This document shows, one piece after another, positions 39,548 to 49,055 of a DNA stretch of 64,000 nucleotides (positions are counted from its first letter, which is position 1; each line of letters begins with the position of its first letter). Under the pieces are notes generated by a model, which was not told the DNA's origin, did not search any database, and saw only the letters and a program-made list of their open reading frames with translations. Origin of the DNA: Xanthomonas sp. DAR 35659 (GTDB taxonomy: Bacteria; Pseudomonadota; Gammaproteobacteria; Xanthomonadales; Xanthomonadaceae); NCBI RefSeq assembly GCF_041242975.1, contig NZ_CP162488.1, positions 1,974,001 through 2,038,000 of the forward strand. Reading direction: 5' to 3'. The translations under genes and the position numbers were made by a program.

Positions 39548-41056
39548 TCAGGCCGGGGTGTCGCGGAACGAGCGGGCGGTGACGCGCTTGCGGCCGCCGT
39601 GCTTGGAGCTGTACAGCATGTCGTCGGCGGCCTGCAGCAGTTCCTGCGCGCTGCTGAAACGTTCGTGCCCGCCCTGGGTGGCGATGCCGGCGGAGAAGCT
39701 GACGTACAGCGGTTCGCCCTTCACCTGCGCCATCGGCCGCTGCACGAGCTCGGCGAGGATGCGCCGGATCACGTTCAACGCCGCCTCCTCGCTGGTGTTG
39801 GGCAGCAGCACCAGGAATTCCTCGCCGCCGAAGCGGGCCACGGTGTCGCTGCTGCGCAGCAGCGGCTGCAGCGCCTGCGCGAAGGCGCGCAGCACCTGGT
39901 CGCCGATCAGGTGGCCGTGGGCGTCGTTGATCTTCTTGAAGTCGTCCAGGTCGATGAAGGCGACCGACAGCGGCCAGTCGTGGCGCGAGGCCAGGTCGAA
40001 TTGCTGGGCGAGCAGGGTGTCCAACTGATGCCGGTTGTAGACCCCGGTGAGCGCGTCGCGGCTGGCCTGCTCGGCCAGGCGTCGCGCGCGGTGCTCGGTT
40101 TCGTCGGCCTGGTGCCGGGCCTGGGTGGCTTCCTGGATCTCGCGCAGGTTGCGCAGCACCATCAGTTCGCGGGCATGGCTGATGATCGCGTCGATCCGCT
40201 CCGGTTGGGCGATGCGCACGTCGAAGATCGGGGCGATTTCCGGCAGCGTCGCGGCGATGCCGGCGATGACCTCGTCGAAGCGGCGGCTGTCCAGTTGCAG
40301 GTCGCGGTAGGCGCGTTCCATTGCCACGCTGCGCGCGGCATCGGTGTCGCTGGCCAGCCAGATGTCGGCGATGGCGCCGGACAGTTGCACGCAGCGCGCG
40401 AAGGTGTCCGCTACAGGGGCGGTGCCGGCGCCGCGGCCGATGCTGCGCTGCAGGTATTCGGGCAACTTCCACTTCTGCGCCAGCCAGGCCCCGACCTCGG
40501 CGCGGTCGCAGCCCAGCCGCTCGCGCTCCCGCGCGGACAGGCCTTGTCCCGTGCCGTCGTCGCCGGCCTCGCGCAGCAATGGCGCGTACTCGTCGTAGCA
40601 CACGTGCAGCAGGGCCAGCGCGCCCATGTCCTGCAGCAGCCCGGCCAGCATCAGTTCCTCGTGCTTGCGCAGGCCCGCCGCCTGGCCGAGCATGCGGCTG
40701 GCCAGCGCCGACAGCACGCTGCGCCGCCAGATGCGTTCCTGCAGGTCGTTGGCGGTGCTGCCGTCGCGCAGGCTGTGCACCATCGAAAAGCCCAGCGCCA
40801 GGCTCAGCGCGGCATTGAGCCCGAGCATGGTCAGCGCCTGGCCGAGGTTGTCGACGCGGCGCCGGCTGGCGTAAAGCGGCGAGTTGGCGATGCGCAGCAT
40901 GCGCGCGCTCAGCGCCATGTCCATCGCGATGGTGTCGGCGGTGGTGGCCAGATCGACGTCTGGATCCTGGGCCAGTTCGATGATGCGCAGCGCGATTCCC
41001 GGCGGCGAGGGCAGGTTGCGGGAGTGAGCCAGGATGGCTTCGAGTTCAGGGCGCAT
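39548..41056 (-). CDS. HDOD-GGDEF protein, probable diguanylate cyclase
   Basis: The 502-residue protein has an N-terminal HDOD domain at about 10-210 ([20 protein letters not shown] and [20 protein letters not shown]). A linker with a short coiled coil lies near 290-330. The GGDEF domain (about 335-495) carries an intact [11 protein letters not shown] active site and an RSSD inhibitory-site motif five residues upstream. It should make cyclic di-GMP and be product-inhibited. It has no membrane segment. It sits between tsf and pyrH on the same strand, but an intrinsic terminator separates it from tsf. Confidence 0.9.
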   Translation of the reverse strand: MRPELEAILAHSRNLPSPPGIALRIIELAQDPDVDLATTADTIAMDMALSARMLRIANSPLYASRRRVDNLGQALTMLGLNAALSLALGFSMVHSLRDGSTANDLQERIWRRSVLSALASRMLGQAAGLRKHEELMLAGLLQDMGALALLHVCYDEYAPLLREAGDDGTGQGLSARERERLGCDRAEVGAWLAQKWKLPEYLQRSIGRGAGTAPVADTFARCVQLSGAIADIWLASDTDAARSVAMERAYRDLQLDSRRFDEVIAGIAATLPEIAPIFDVRIAQPERIDAIISHARELMVLRNLREIQEATQARHQADETEHRARRLAEQASRDALTGVYNRHQLDTLLAQQFDLASRHDWPLSVAFIDLDDFKKINDAHGHLIGDQVLRAFAQALQPLLRSSDTVARFGGEEFLVLLPNTSEEAALNVIRRILAELVQRPMAQVKGEPLYVSFSAGIATQGGHERFSSAQELLQAADDMLYSSKHGGRKRVTARSFRDTPA

Positions 41057-41120
41057 GCGGTTCCGCGTAAGAAGTGTGACCTGGGCGGCGACATGCCCGA
41101 CGTGCAGAGCGTACCACCTG

Positions 41121-41155
41121 CAAAAAAAAAGCCGCGACCATGCGCGGCTTTTTTC
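41121..41155 (-). terminator. Intrinsic terminator after tsf
   Basis: GCCGCG (41131-41136) and CGCGGC (41143-41148) form a stem around ACCATG, flanked by A9 on one side and T6 on the other. The hairpin can terminate in both directions. On the minus strand it ends the rpsB-tsf transcript, 18 nt after the tsf stop. Confidence 0.9.
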
Positions 41156-41173
41156 TCCCGGGAAACGCGGGCG

Positions 41174-42052
41174 TCAGGCCAGTCCGGCCTGCTTCATCAC
41201 TTCGGCGGCGTAGTCCTCCACCACCTTCTCGATGCCTTCGCCCACCGCCAGGCGCTGGAAGCCGACCACGTCGGCGCCGGCGGCCTTGACCGCCTGCTCC
41301 ACGGTCTGGTCGGTGTTCAGCACGTAGGGCTGGCCGTACAGGGTGACCTCGTTGACGATCTTGGCGATCTTGCCGCTGATGATCTTCTCCAGGATGTCGG
41401 CCGGCTTGGCCTTGTCCTTCTCCGACATCTTGGCCAGCTCGATTTCCTTTTCCTTGGCCACGAACTCGGCCGGCACGTCGGACGCCTTGACGTGCGGCGG
41501 GTTCATCGCCGCGATGTGCATGGCGATGCCGCGGGCCAGCTCGATGTCGCCGCCCTTGACCTCGACCAGCACGCCGATGCGGCCGCCGTGCACGTAGGCG
41601 GCGACGTTGTTGGCGCTGTCGATGCGCGCCAGGCGGCGCACCTGCACGTTCTCGCCGACCTTGGCGATGACCGCGGCGCGGGCTTCCTCGACGGTCTCAC
41701 CGCCGGGCAGCTTGGCGCTCTTGAGCGCTTCGGCGTCGGCGGCGCCGGAGCTCAGCGCGGCCTGGGCCACGGCGTCGGTGAAGGCCAGGAAGTTGTTGTC
41801 CTTGGCGACGAAGTCGGTCTCGGAGTTGATTTCGACCAGCACGGCCTTGCCGCCGTCCTGGGCCATCGCGATGCGGCCTTCGGCGGCGACGCGGTCGGCC
41901 TTCTTGTCGGCCTTGGCCAGGCCCGACTTGCGCAGCCACTCGGCGGCGTTGTCGATGTTGCCGGCGTTCTCGGTGAGCGCTTTCTTGCACTCCATCATGC
42001 CGGCGCCGGTGCGCTCGCGCAGTTCCTTGACCAGGGAAGCGGTGATTTCCAC
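41174..42052 (-). CDS. tsf: Translation elongation factor Ts
   Basis: The 292-residue nucleotide exchange factor for EF-Tu has the N-terminal UBA-like domain ([19 protein letters not shown]) and core [18 protein letters not shown] and [19 protein letters not shown]. It follows rpsB by 149 nt containing a GGCCGG-rich inverted repeat near 42080-42102 and is followed by the intrinsic terminator. Confidence 0.98.
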   Translation of the reverse strand: MEITASLVKELRERTGAGMMECKKALTENAGNIDNAAEWLRKSGLAKADKKADRVAAEGRIAMAQDGGKAVLVEINSETDFVAKDNNFLAFTDAVAQAALSSGAADAEALKSAKLPGGETVEEARAAVIAKVGENVQVRRLARIDSANNVAAYVHGGRIGVLVEVKGGDIELARGIAMHIAAMNPPHVKASDVPAEFVAKEKEIELAKMSEKDKAKPADILEKIISGKIAKIVNEVTLYGQPYVLNTDQTVEQAVKAAGADVVGFQRLAVGEGIEKVVEDYAAEVMKQAGLA

Positions 42053-42201
42053 GGGGTGACCTCACAAAAGGTGGGAAAGGGCCGGCTTGCGGCCGGCCGG
42101 GAATTCTGGAAAACGGGCGCTTGCGGCGCCCGCGGACCCGGGCGCGCCGCGCGCGCCGGGGGGGCGACCGCGCATGTTCGCGCAGTCGCATGGCGCGCCG
42201 G

Positions 42202-43002
42202 TTACTCGGCGGCGGGAGCGGCGGCTTCTTCGGCCTTCTTGCCGTTCTTGCGCGGGCCGCGGCCCTTGTCGTCGCCGGCTTCGCTGAACTCGTCCTCGCG
42301 CACGCTGGCGGCGTTCGGCGCGGCGGCCTTGCCTTCCAGCACGGCGTCGGCGGCGGCGCGGGCGTACAGCTGCACGGCGCGGATGGCGTCGTCGTTGCCG
42401 GGGATGGCGTAGTCCACCAGTTCCGGGTTGTAGTTGGTGTCGACCACCGCGATCACCGGGATGCCGAGCTTCTTGGCTTCCTTGATGGCGATGTCTTCAT
42501 GGCCGATGTCGATGACGAACAGCGCGTCGGGCAGGCGGTTCATTTCCTTGATGCCGCCCAGCGAGGCCTGCAGCTTGTCGCGCTCGCGGCGCAGGGTCAG
42601 CACTTCGTGCTTGACCAGCTTGTCGAAGGTGCCGTCGGTCTCGGCCGCTTCCAGCTCCTTCAGGCGCGCCACCGACTGCTTGACGGTGCGGAAGTTGGTC
42701 AGCGTGCCGCCCAGCCAGCGCTGGGTCATGAACGGCTGGCCGCAACGCTCGGCTTCTTCCTTCACCGAGTCGCGGGCGCTGCGCTTGGTGCCCAGGAACA
42801 GGATGGTGCCGCGCTTCTGCGCGACGCTGGAGATGAAGTTCATCGCGTCGTTGAACAGCGGAACCGTCTTCTCGAGGTTGATGATGTGGATCTTGCCGCG
42901 CGCGCCGAAGATGTACGGCGCCATCTTGGGGTTCCAGTAGCGGGTCTGGTGGCCGAAGTGGACGCCGGCTTCCAGCATCTGACGCATGGTGACCTGAGGC
43001 AT
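42202..43002 (-). CDS. rpsB: 30S ribosomal protein S2
   Basis: The 266-residue S2 protein begins [20 protein letters not shown], with AGGAG 8 nt upstream. Family segments include [20 protein letters not shown] and [19 protein letters not shown]-terminal tail (about residues 235-266) is charged and Ala/Lys-rich, longer than in E. coli. The promoter and a ~230-nt leader with a candidate S2-responsive structure lie upstream. Confidence 0.98.
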   Translation of the reverse strand: MPQVTMRQMLEAGVHFGHQTRYWNPKMAPYIFGARGKIHIINLEKTVPLFNDAMNFISSVAQKRGTILFLGTKRSARDSVKEEAERCGQPFMTQRWLGGTLTNFRTVKQSVARLKELEAAETDGTFDKLVKHEVLTLRRERDKLQASLGGIKEMNRLPDALFVIDIGHEDIAIKEAKKLGIPVIAVVDTNYNPELVDYAIPGNDDAIRAVQLYARAAADAVLEGKAAAPNAASVREDEFSEAGDDKGRGPRKNGKKAEEAAAPAAE

Positions 43003-43098
43003 TGCAGTGACTCCTGATGGGGAACCGGCCGTGCGCGGGCGGTGATAGGTGACGTCCGCGCATGGACGTGCAGGCCCTGGCGGGCAGGCACGACGGTT

Positions 43099-43154
43099 CC
43101 GGGGTTGGGCCTCCCTGCGGCCTCCGTGACCGAACTCCTCGCGGAGCACCCCGG
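43099..43154 (-). promoter_or_regulatory. Candidate structured leader of rpsB
   Basis: In the rpsB leader, CCGGGGT (43154-43148) can pair with ACCCCGG (43105-43099) to close a junction holding two hairpins: CTCC-GCGA-GGAG (43146-43135, a GNRA loop) and GGCC-GCAGGGA-GGCC (43122-43108). Autoregulation of rpsB by S2 through its leader is known in gammaproteobacteria. Whether this fold is that element is inference. Confidence 0.4.
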
Positions 43155-43240
43155 CACGGGCGATGGCAGCAGGTGTGGATTCGCCGGTGCGTCCGGCGTG
43201 GACGGTTCGCTGGCCCGGATGGGCGCAATGAAGCAGCGGA

Positions 43241-43269
43241 ACTATAACCGGCCGCGGCTGGCAGCGCAA
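43241..43269 (-). promoter_or_regulatory. rpsB: Sigma-70 promoter of rpsB-tsf
   Basis: On the minus strand TTGCGC (43269-43264), a 17-nt spacer and TATAGT (43246-43241) form a good sigma-70 promoter. Transcription would start near 43234 and give a leader of about 230 nt. The pilus operon's last gene ends 17 nt behind the -35 box. Confidence 0.65.
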
Positions 43270-43285
43270 ACCCGCGTGTGGCGGG

Positions 43286-43999
43286 TCATTCGGCCGGCAG
43301 CGCCTGCAGCGCCGCGTCGCCGTCCAGGCGGGCGGCGAAATGGCCGCCGCGCGCGGTGCCGAGCTCGGCCGGCAGCGGCCAGCGCTTCTGTTCGCCGGCC
43401 AGCACGTAGCCGGCCAGGTTGTGGAACAGGGTCACCGTGCGGCCGTCGGCGCCGACGAAGCTCAGGTCGCTGAGCCGTGCGTACGCGTTGCCGCGATTAC
43501 GCACCTGCAGTTCCGGGCCGTGGACGTCGACGACCACGCTGGCGCTGAGCGCGGGGGCCGCCGCGGCGCCGGGCGCGGACAGGAACACCGGGGTGGAATA
43601 GCGCAGCAGCAGGCGTGGGTCGGCGGTGGCGGCGTCCGCCGCCGGGCGCTCTTCCAGGACCAGGCGGTAGGCCTGTTCGCGGTCGGTCGCGCCCGGCCCG
43701 GTGCGGACCACCCGCAACAATTGCCGCCCGTGCGCGGGAATGTCGAGCAGTTGCGGGCTGAGCTGGACGTCGTCGGTCGGCAGCAACTGCTCCGCGCCGT
43801 TGGTCTGATGCCAGCGGTACAGCCGGGCCTGGGCCTGCCAGGGCCGGTCCTGGGTGTTGTCCAGCCAGATCTCGGCGGTCTGCGCATCGGCGGCGAGGCG
43901 CACGATCATCGGGCTGATGCGCACCCCGGCGGCCGCGGCCAGGCCCGGCAGCACCGCCAGCAGCAGGCCGGCTAGGCGTGCGCGATGGCGCCGGCGCAC
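43286..43999 (-). CDS. Second pilus periplasmic chaperone of the Csu-like operon
   Basis: The 237-residue product has a signal peptide ([15 protein letters not shown]) and the PapD-like two-domain fold ([24 protein letters not shown], split over 24 residues, and [14 protein letters not shown]). The GTG start follows the preceding stop directly. It is a diverged paralogue of the chaperone at the other end of the operon: both share AGYVL-G-Q/EKRWPLP near the C-terminus. Csu-type operons usually need one chaperone, so the last two genes may form a separate subunit-chaperone pair. Confidence 0.82.
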   Translation of the reverse strand: MRRRHRARLAGLLLAVLPGLAAAAGVRISPMIVRLAADAQTAEIWLDNTQDRPWQAQARLYRWHQTNGAEQLLPTDDVQLSPQLLDIPAHGRQLLRVVRTGPGATDREQAYRLVLEERPAADAATADPRLLLRYSTPVFLSAPGAAAAPALSASVVVDVHGPELQVRNRGNAYARLSDLSFVGADGRTVTLFHNLAGYVLAGEQKRWPLPAELGTARGGHFAARLDGDAALQALPAE

Positions 44000-44323
44000 T
44001 TAGAACGCGACCGTGGTGTAGCGCGCATCCTGGCGCAACGGGCCGCCGGCCGCGCTCAGGCTCAGTGCCAGCGCGCCGTTCGTGCCCGGCGCGCTGGCGC
44101 CGTCGATGCTGACCTGGTAGGGCAGGGGCCGGGTGCAGGCCACCTGGGCGATCGCGCCGGGCTGGTCGCGCGCGGCGGCGCCGATCTCGCAGCTGCGCTG
44201 CAACTGGATGCCCACCCGGAACGCCGTGCTTTCGTTGGCGGCAATGGACTGCGCGGCGGCATTGGCGCAGACGGCACACAGGCTTGCGAGCAGCAACGAT
44301 TGCATGAACGGGCTGGCGGTCAT
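44000..44323 (-). CDS. Short spore-coat-U-like protein
   Basis: The 107-residue product carries a signal peptide (LLLASLCAVCANAAA) and about 80 mature residues with two Cys (RSCEIG and VACTRPLPYQVS), like the N-terminal half of SCPU pilins. The YRDAARS-WGSTL segment and the final YSDVV-VTVTW strand found in the other two pilins here are missing. It may be a shortened subunit, a chaperone-bound cap or a decaying gene. It is directly followed by the second chaperone. Confidence 0.6.
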   Translation of the reverse strand: MTASPFMQSLLLASLCAVCANAAAQSIAANESTAFRVGIQLQRSCEIGAAARDQPGAIAQVACTRPLPYQVSIDGASAPGTNGALALSLSAAGGPLRQDARYTTVAF

Positions 44324-44405
44324 GGGCGGTTTCCCGGAGAGGACACGACAGATAACGGCGCCCGCCAGCGCAACTTTATCGCCGCCGCGGGCACGCGTTC
44401 ATCCG

Positions 44406-45428
44406 TCAGTAGGTGACCGTGACCTTGACCACGTCGCTGTAGCTGCCCGGGCGCGGGGTCTGCGCCGCCGGGACCCGACCGTACAGGATCAGCGATTGCG
44501 CGCTGCCGGTGCCGGTGCCGGTCTGGGTGTCGCTGTTGAGGGTGCTGCCCCAGCGCTGGCTGCGCGCCGCGTCGCGGTACAGCTCGTAGGTCAGGTACTG
44601 CCCGGCGGCGTTGCGCATGCGGCGGACGGTGCCGCTGGCGTTCTGGCCATTGTCCAGGCTGACCTGCCAGGCGGTGCGCCGGCGGCAGTTCATGCTGAGC
44701 GTGGTGGTGTAGTTGAGCGCGGTGTCGACCAGGCCGGACTGGGTGCCGAAGTCCAGGTCGGCGATGCTGGCGATGGTGCAGACCGGGGCCACAGTGGCCG
44801 AGCCGACGAACGGGAACTGCACCGCGCTGGCGCCGCCGGTGCCGCCGGTGGTGCAGGAGGCGGGCATGCTCGCCGGGGTGCCGATCAGCGGTTCGTCGTA
44901 GCGGTACTGCAGGTTGGTGTAGACCCCGCTGAAGTTGTTCTGGTACGTCCCGGTGGCGATGCCGCTCTGCAAGGGGATGCGCCCGTAGAGGGTGTAGCTG
45001 GCGCTGCCGCTGCCGCCGGTCACCAGCGAGGAATAGGTCAGGTCCACCTGCAGCGGGGTGGAGGCGTTCAGCGTGCTGCCCCAGATCAGGCTGCGCGCGC
45101 TGTCGCGGTAGAGCTGGAAGCTGAGGCTGTCGCTGAGCGGGTTGAGCATGCGCCGCGGCGCGATGCCCAGGCCGCCGCCCTGCGCGCCTTCGCCGATGTT
45201 CAGGCACATGCGCACGTAGATGGTGCCGAGGATGCTGAGCGCGCCGGTCTGGCAGGTGACGGTGATCTGCGCGGAGGTGTCGGTGGCCGCGCTGTTGGAG
45301 ACGCTGCCGAAGTCCAGCGCGGTGGCCACCGCCGTGCAGGTGGTGGTGGCGCCGGCGCGCAGCGGCGCCAGTGCGGCGGCCAGCGCCAGGGCCAGTGCCA
45401 GGCAGCAGCGCCAGACGGCGGCGCTCAC
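44406..45428 (-). CDS. Two-domain spore-coat-U protein, probable tip adhesin (CsuE-like)
   Basis: The 340-residue secreted protein has a signal peptide (LALALAAALAPLRAGA) and two SCPU domains, about 27-170 and 190-340. Each has Cys residues, a YRD-ARS-xWGSTLN segment and a closing strand; the second ends YSDVVKVTVTY. A two-domain subunit after the usher matches the tip protein of archaic Csu pili. The GTG start overlaps the usher stop as GTGA. Confidence 0.82.
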   Translation of the reverse strand: MSAAVWRCCLALALALAAALAPLRAGATTTCTAVATALDFGSVSNSAATDTSAQITVTCQTGALSILGTIYVRMCLNIGEGAQGGGLGIAPRRMLNPLSDSLSFQLYRDSARSLIWGSTLNASTPLQVDLTYSSLVTGGSGSASYTLYGRIPLQSGIATGTYQNNFSGVYTNLQYRYDEPLIGTPASMPASCTTGGTGGASAVQFPFVGSATVAPVCTIASIADLDFGTQSGLVDTALNYTTTLSMNCRRRTAWQVSLDNGQNASGTVRRMRNAAGQYLTYELYRDAARSQRWGSTLNSDTQTGTGTGSAQSLILYGRVPAAQTPRPGSYSDVVKVTVTY

Positions 45429-47791
45429 GGCGCCGCCTCCGCGCCGCAGCGCAACGGTCCCAGGCGGGTCGGGCGGCGCTGCGCGGCGTGGTCGATGCGC
45501 ACCCGGCAGTTGCCCGCCACGGTCTCCACCTCCAGGTCGTTGGGTCCGGCCTTGAGTCCTTCCAGGTAGGCCTCGCCATCGTAGCCGACCACCGCGTCGA
45601 TGCCGGGGCCGCGGACCCGGCTACCGACCGGCAGCGGCGCGTCCTGCGCGTCGTGCAGTTGCACCAGCACGCCGTCGCTGCTGCGGATCGGGAAGGCCAC
45701 CACCACCCCGGTGCGGTCGCGCGGCACCACGATCTGGTCGACCCGCTCCGGGCGCATCTGCGGCGGCAGCCGCATCGGGTCGATCGACAGCTGATTGTGT
45801 TGCCAGCCCATCAACGGAGCGACCAGCAGGAAGCCGCGCGCGTCGGTGACGCCGACCGGGCGATTCTCCAGCAGCACCGGCACGTCGGCCACGCCGCCGG
45901 TGGAGACCAGGGCGAAGGCCTGGTCGAGATCGCGGCCGGGAAACCAGCCGCCGCCGATCCAGGCCACGCCGCCGGAGGCTTCGGCATAGCCGTAGCCCTG
46001 CCCGCCGTAGCTGGCCACCCCGGCCGCATAGCGCGCGTTGTCGCGCCGCCAGGTGGCTTCGGCCAGGCCGCCGGCGCCGTCCTGGCCGCTGCGCGCCTGG
46101 ACCCGCCAGCCGCTGCCGCCCTCGGCCGGGGCCGATTGGCTGAGGTCGGCGGCCACGCCCAGGCGCTCGCCGCCGGCACGCTGCAGCGCGACGCTGGCCT
46201 GGCGCGCGCCGCCCAGCGAGACCGACCAGCCCAGATACAGGCTGCGGTCGCTGGCCTGGTCCAGGTTCTGGTTGACGCTCAGGTTCAGCGAGGACTGCCA
46301 CGGCAGCGCCCGGCTCCAGAACATGCTGGCGTAGCGCAGATCGCCGCTGTCCGGGTAGGACAGGCGCACGTAGCTCAGGGCGACGTTGCCGACCCGGTTC
46401 CAGGTGACCCCGACCAGCGCGCGCTCGCTGATCCGCGGCGGTGCCGCGCCGTATTCGGCGGCCACGTCGCGGTAGTCGCGCTGCGCGCGTTGCGTGTCCA
46501 GCGCGACGTTGAAACGGCCGTTGTTCCAGCGATAGCCGAGCGCGTACTGGTGGCCGCTGCGGCCGTCGCCGTGGCTGTGCGCCAGCGACGCGCTGAGCAC
46601 CCCGGCGCGCGGCAGCAGCCAGATCCCGCCGGCGCCGGCGTTGCGCACCCCGGCGCCGGCCTCGGCGTGTGCTTCGGCGGTGAAGCCGGCGCTGACGCCG
46701 CGGCGCCAGCTGGCGCTGCCGACGATGGGGCCGGCGTAGTCGACGCTGTCGCTGCCGTAGCCCTGGCGGACACGGCCCAGCGCCAGCGACCAGTCGTCCA
46801 GGCCCGCGGCCAGCAGGTCCTGGGTGGCATAGAACGGGAACTCGACCGAACGGCTGCGGCCATAGGCGTCGGTGATCACCAGTTGCGCGTTGCCGGCGCC
46901 GTCCACGCCGGGCGCGGCCGACAGCTGGAACGGGCCGGCCGGCAGCGCCGAGCCGTATTGGCGGATGCCGTTGACGTACAGGTCCACGCTCGAGGGCACG
47001 GTCACTTCGCCGAGGAATTCCGGCAGCGGCGTAGTCACCCGGTACGGCTGCAGGCCGAAGTCGCGGCCGACCCGGATCCCGCCCAGGCGCAGCGCGCGAC
47101 TCCAGGTGGTGCTGCTGCTCAGGGTGTCGCCGAGCACCACGCTGGTCATGCGGTCGGGCAGCGACCACCACAGCTGCGTGTCCAGGCGGATCGCCTGGCT
47201 GCGCCAATCGCGGCGCGGCTCGCGGTACAGGCGGGCGACGAAGGATTGACGGAGCATGGCGCCGTCGAGCACGCCGCGGCCCAGGCCGAAGCCGCGCACT
47301 TCGCCGCTGGCGGTGAGGTTGCTGGCGCTGCCCTGGTGGCTGGCGTACAGGTCGTAGTCCAGCAGCGCGCCGGGCGAACTGGTCGCCGGCAGCGCCGCGC
47401 CGCCGCCTTGCGCGTCGATGCGGGTCACCGGCACGTCGAGCAGGGCCACCGGCGCGTCGATCGCCAGTTGCTGCAGGCCGGCGTCGTAGCGGTAGCTCAC
47501 CCCGTCCAGGTCGTCCAGCGCGATCGCCGTGCCGGCGTTGCCGTCCTCCAGGCGCAGGCCGAGCTGGCGCAGCGTGGCGGCATCGGCGCGCATGCGCTCG
47601 CCTTCGCGCTGGAAGCGGAACAGTCCGGGCTTGCGGGTCTGGTTCAGGGTGACCTCCAGGTACAGCGTTTCCTGTTCCGGTACGGCGCCGCTCGGCTGGG
47701 CGACCGCGAGCTGTGCGGCGCAGGCCCACAGCGCCAGCAGCAGCTCAAGGAGCCTGTGCGTCCAGCGCGAGCGACTGAGCAAGGGGCTCAC
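45425..47791 (-). CDS. Outer membrane usher protein (CsuD-like)
   Basis: The 788-residue usher forms the outer-membrane pore that assembles pilus subunits. After a signal peptide (LLELLLALWACAAQLAVA), the N-terminal chaperone-binding domain reads LYLEVTLNQTRKPGLFRF. The barrel with its plug follows (VPSSVDLYVNGIRQYGSALPAGPFQLS, split at the plug start) and two C-terminal domains end the protein with Cys residues VAGNCRVR and LRCGAEAAP. The GTG start gives a clean signal peptide and overlaps the chaperone gene by 47 nt. Confidence 0.88.
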   Translation of the reverse strand: MSPLLSRSRWTHRLLELLLALWACAAQLAVAQPSGAVPEQETLYLEVTLNQTRKPGLFRFQREGERMRADAATLRQLGLRLEDGNAGTAIALDDLDGVSYRYDAGLQQLAIDAPVALLDVPVTRIDAQGGGAALPATSSPGALLDYDLYASHQGSASNLTASGEVRGFGLGRGVLDGAMLRQSFVARLYREPRRDWRSQAIRLDTQLWWSLPDRMTSVVLGDTLSSSTTWSRALRLGGIRVGRDFGLQPYRVTTPLPEFLGEVTVPSSVDLYVNGIRQYGSALPAGPFQLSAAPGVDGAGNAQLVITDAYGRSRSVEFPFYATQDLLAAGLDDWSLALGRVRQGYGSDSVDYAGPIVGSASWRRGVSAGFTAEAHAEAGAGVRNAGAGGIWLLPRAGVLSASLAHSHGDGRSGHQYALGYRWNNGRFNVALDTQRAQRDYRDVAAEYGAAPPRISERALVGVTWNRVGNVALSYVRLSYPDSGDLRYASMFWSRALPWQSSLNLSVNQNLDQASDRSLYLGWSVSLGGARQASVALQRAGGERLGVAADLSQSAPAEGGSGWRVQARSGQDGAGGLAEATWRRDNARYAAGVASYGGQGYGYAEASGGVAWIGGGWFPGRDLDQAFALVSTGGVADVPVLLENRPVGVTDARGFLLVAPLMGWQHNQLSIDPMRLPPQMRPERVDQIVVPRDRTGVVVAFPIRSSDGVLVQLHDAQDAPLPVGSRVRGPGIDAVVGYDGEAYLEGLKAGPNDLEVETVAGNCRVRIDHAAQRRPTRLGPLRCGAEAAP

Positions 47792-48485
47792 CGTTGATCG
47801 TGGCCTTGAACGTGCCGTCGGCACGCACCAGCGCGGGAGGGAGCGGCCAGCGCTTGCGCTGGCCCGGCAGCACGTAGCCGGCCAGGCCGTCGGCGATCGC
47901 GGCACGGGTGCCGTCGCTGGCGATGAAATGCAGGTCCACCACCTGCGCGTGTTCGGTGCCCTGGTTCACGACTTCCAGCGCCGGCGCGTCGGCATCGCGG
48001 ATCACCCTGGCCTGCAACGACGGGGCCGCGGCGGCGGCCGGCTTGACGAAGATCGGCACCGAGTAGCGCAGCACGAACTGCAGGCCGGCGGCGTTGCCGG
48101 CGCCGGCGTCGGGCGACGGCAGTTCGTCCACCAGCACCCGGTAGGTGTCCTCGGTGGTGCGGGGCGCATCGTCCAGGCGGATGATGCGCACCAGTTGCCG
48201 CGAGTGCGGCGCCAGTTGCAGCATCGGCGGGCTGATCGCGATCCGGTCGCTGGCGTCGAGCAGGTCCTCGCCCTCGTGCTGGCGCCAGCGGAATACCCGC
48301 ACCTGCGCCTGCAGCGGCGTATCGCCGCTGTTGCTCAACCACAGGCCCTGCGCCGTCTCCTCCGCGCTCAGCTGTACCGAGGTCGGCGCGACCTGCAGGC
48401 TGGCGGCCTGGCCCGCCAGCGTCGCCGCCAGCCACAGGCCGGCGGCGGCCAGCACACGCAAAACGGGGAATCGGCGCAGGGACAT
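47745..48485 (-). CDS. Pilus periplasmic chaperone (CsuC-like)
   Basis: The 246-residue chaperone has a signal peptide (VLAAAGLWLAATLAGQA) and the PapD/CsuC fold: SLQVAPTSVQLSAEETAQGL, LVRIIRLDD as the G1-type region and FVLRYSVPIFV. It donates a beta-strand to SCPU subunits in the periplasm. It follows the first pilin by 12 nt and overlaps the usher gene. Confidence 0.88.
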   Translation of the reverse strand: MSLRRFPVLRVLAAAGLWLAATLAGQAASLQVAPTSVQLSAEETAQGLWLSNSGDTPLQAQVRVFRWRQHEGEDLLDASDRIAISPPMLQLAPHSRQLVRIIRLDDAPRTTEDTYRVLVDELPSPDAGAGNAAGLQFVLRYSVPIFVKPAAAAAPSLQARVIRDADAPALEVVNQGTEHAQVVDLHFIASDGTRAAIADGLAGYVLPGQRKRWPLPPALVRADGTFKATINGEPLAQSLALDAQAP

Positions 48486-48497
48486 GGGGTGCTCCGG

Positions 48498-49001
48498 TTA
48501 CCAGGTGACGGTGGCGGTGACGACGTCGCTGTACGCACCGGCAGGGTAATTGGTGCTGGCGACCTGGCCGTAGACGACCAGGGGTTGCACCGCACCATTG
48601 CCGGTGCCGGCCTGGGTGTCGGTACCGATGGTCGAGCCCCAGTTCTGGGTGCGCGCCGAGTTGCGGTACAGGGCGTAGGGCACGCGCGCGGTATTGCCGG
48701 CATCGGCGCTGCCCATGGTGCGCGAGGTCACCGTGGCGCCGGAGCCGCTGCCGGCGTTGAGCGCGATGTTGTACGGGGTGCCCGAGGTGCAGCGCACGTT
48801 CAAGGTACCGGTGCTGTTGATCGAGGTCTGGGTCGAGTTGACGCTGCCGAAATCGACGTCGGTTGGCGCGGTCTGGATGTCGCAGACGCTGGTGATCTGG
48901 ATCTTGACGTTGAAGGTGCGCGAGTCGGATTGGGCGAACGCCACGCCGGTCCCGGCGGCCAGCAAGGCGACAGTGGCAAGGGCGCGATGGAAAGCTTGCA
49001 T
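48498..49001 (-). CDS. Spore-coat-U major pilin (CsuA/B-like)
   Basis: The 167-residue secreted subunit has a signal peptide (LATVALLAAGTGVAFA) and one SCPU domain with Cys in TSVCDIQ and NVRCTSG. It contains the YRNSARTQNWGSTIG segment and closes YSDVVTATVTW. It is the first gene of the operon and the probable main shaft protein. The ATG at MQAFHR was used because the upstream extension lacks signal-peptide character. Confidence 0.85.
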   Translation of the reverse strand: MQAFHRALATVALLAAGTGVAFAQSDSRTFNVKIQITSVCDIQTAPTDVDFGSVNSTQTSINSTGTLNVRCTSGTPYNIALNAGSGSGATVTSRTMGSADAGNTARVPYALYRNSARTQNWGSTIGTDTQAGTGNGAVQPLVVYGQVASTNYPAGAYSDVVTATVTW

Positions 49002-49055
49002 GGGTGAAGGCTCTTCGGAATGACGGAGTCCGTCGGTGCCTGGGCCAATACAAAA

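Noticed and set aside
42053..42201. GGCCGG-rich inverted repeats between rpsB and tsf as a terminator
   Set aside because: There is no T-run, and rpsB-tsf are normally co-transcribed. At most this is an attenuating hairpin.
45371..47797. 808-codon plus-strand open frame opposite the usher
   Set aside because: The usher is recognisable from signal peptide to C-terminal Cys; the antisense frame is low-complexity.
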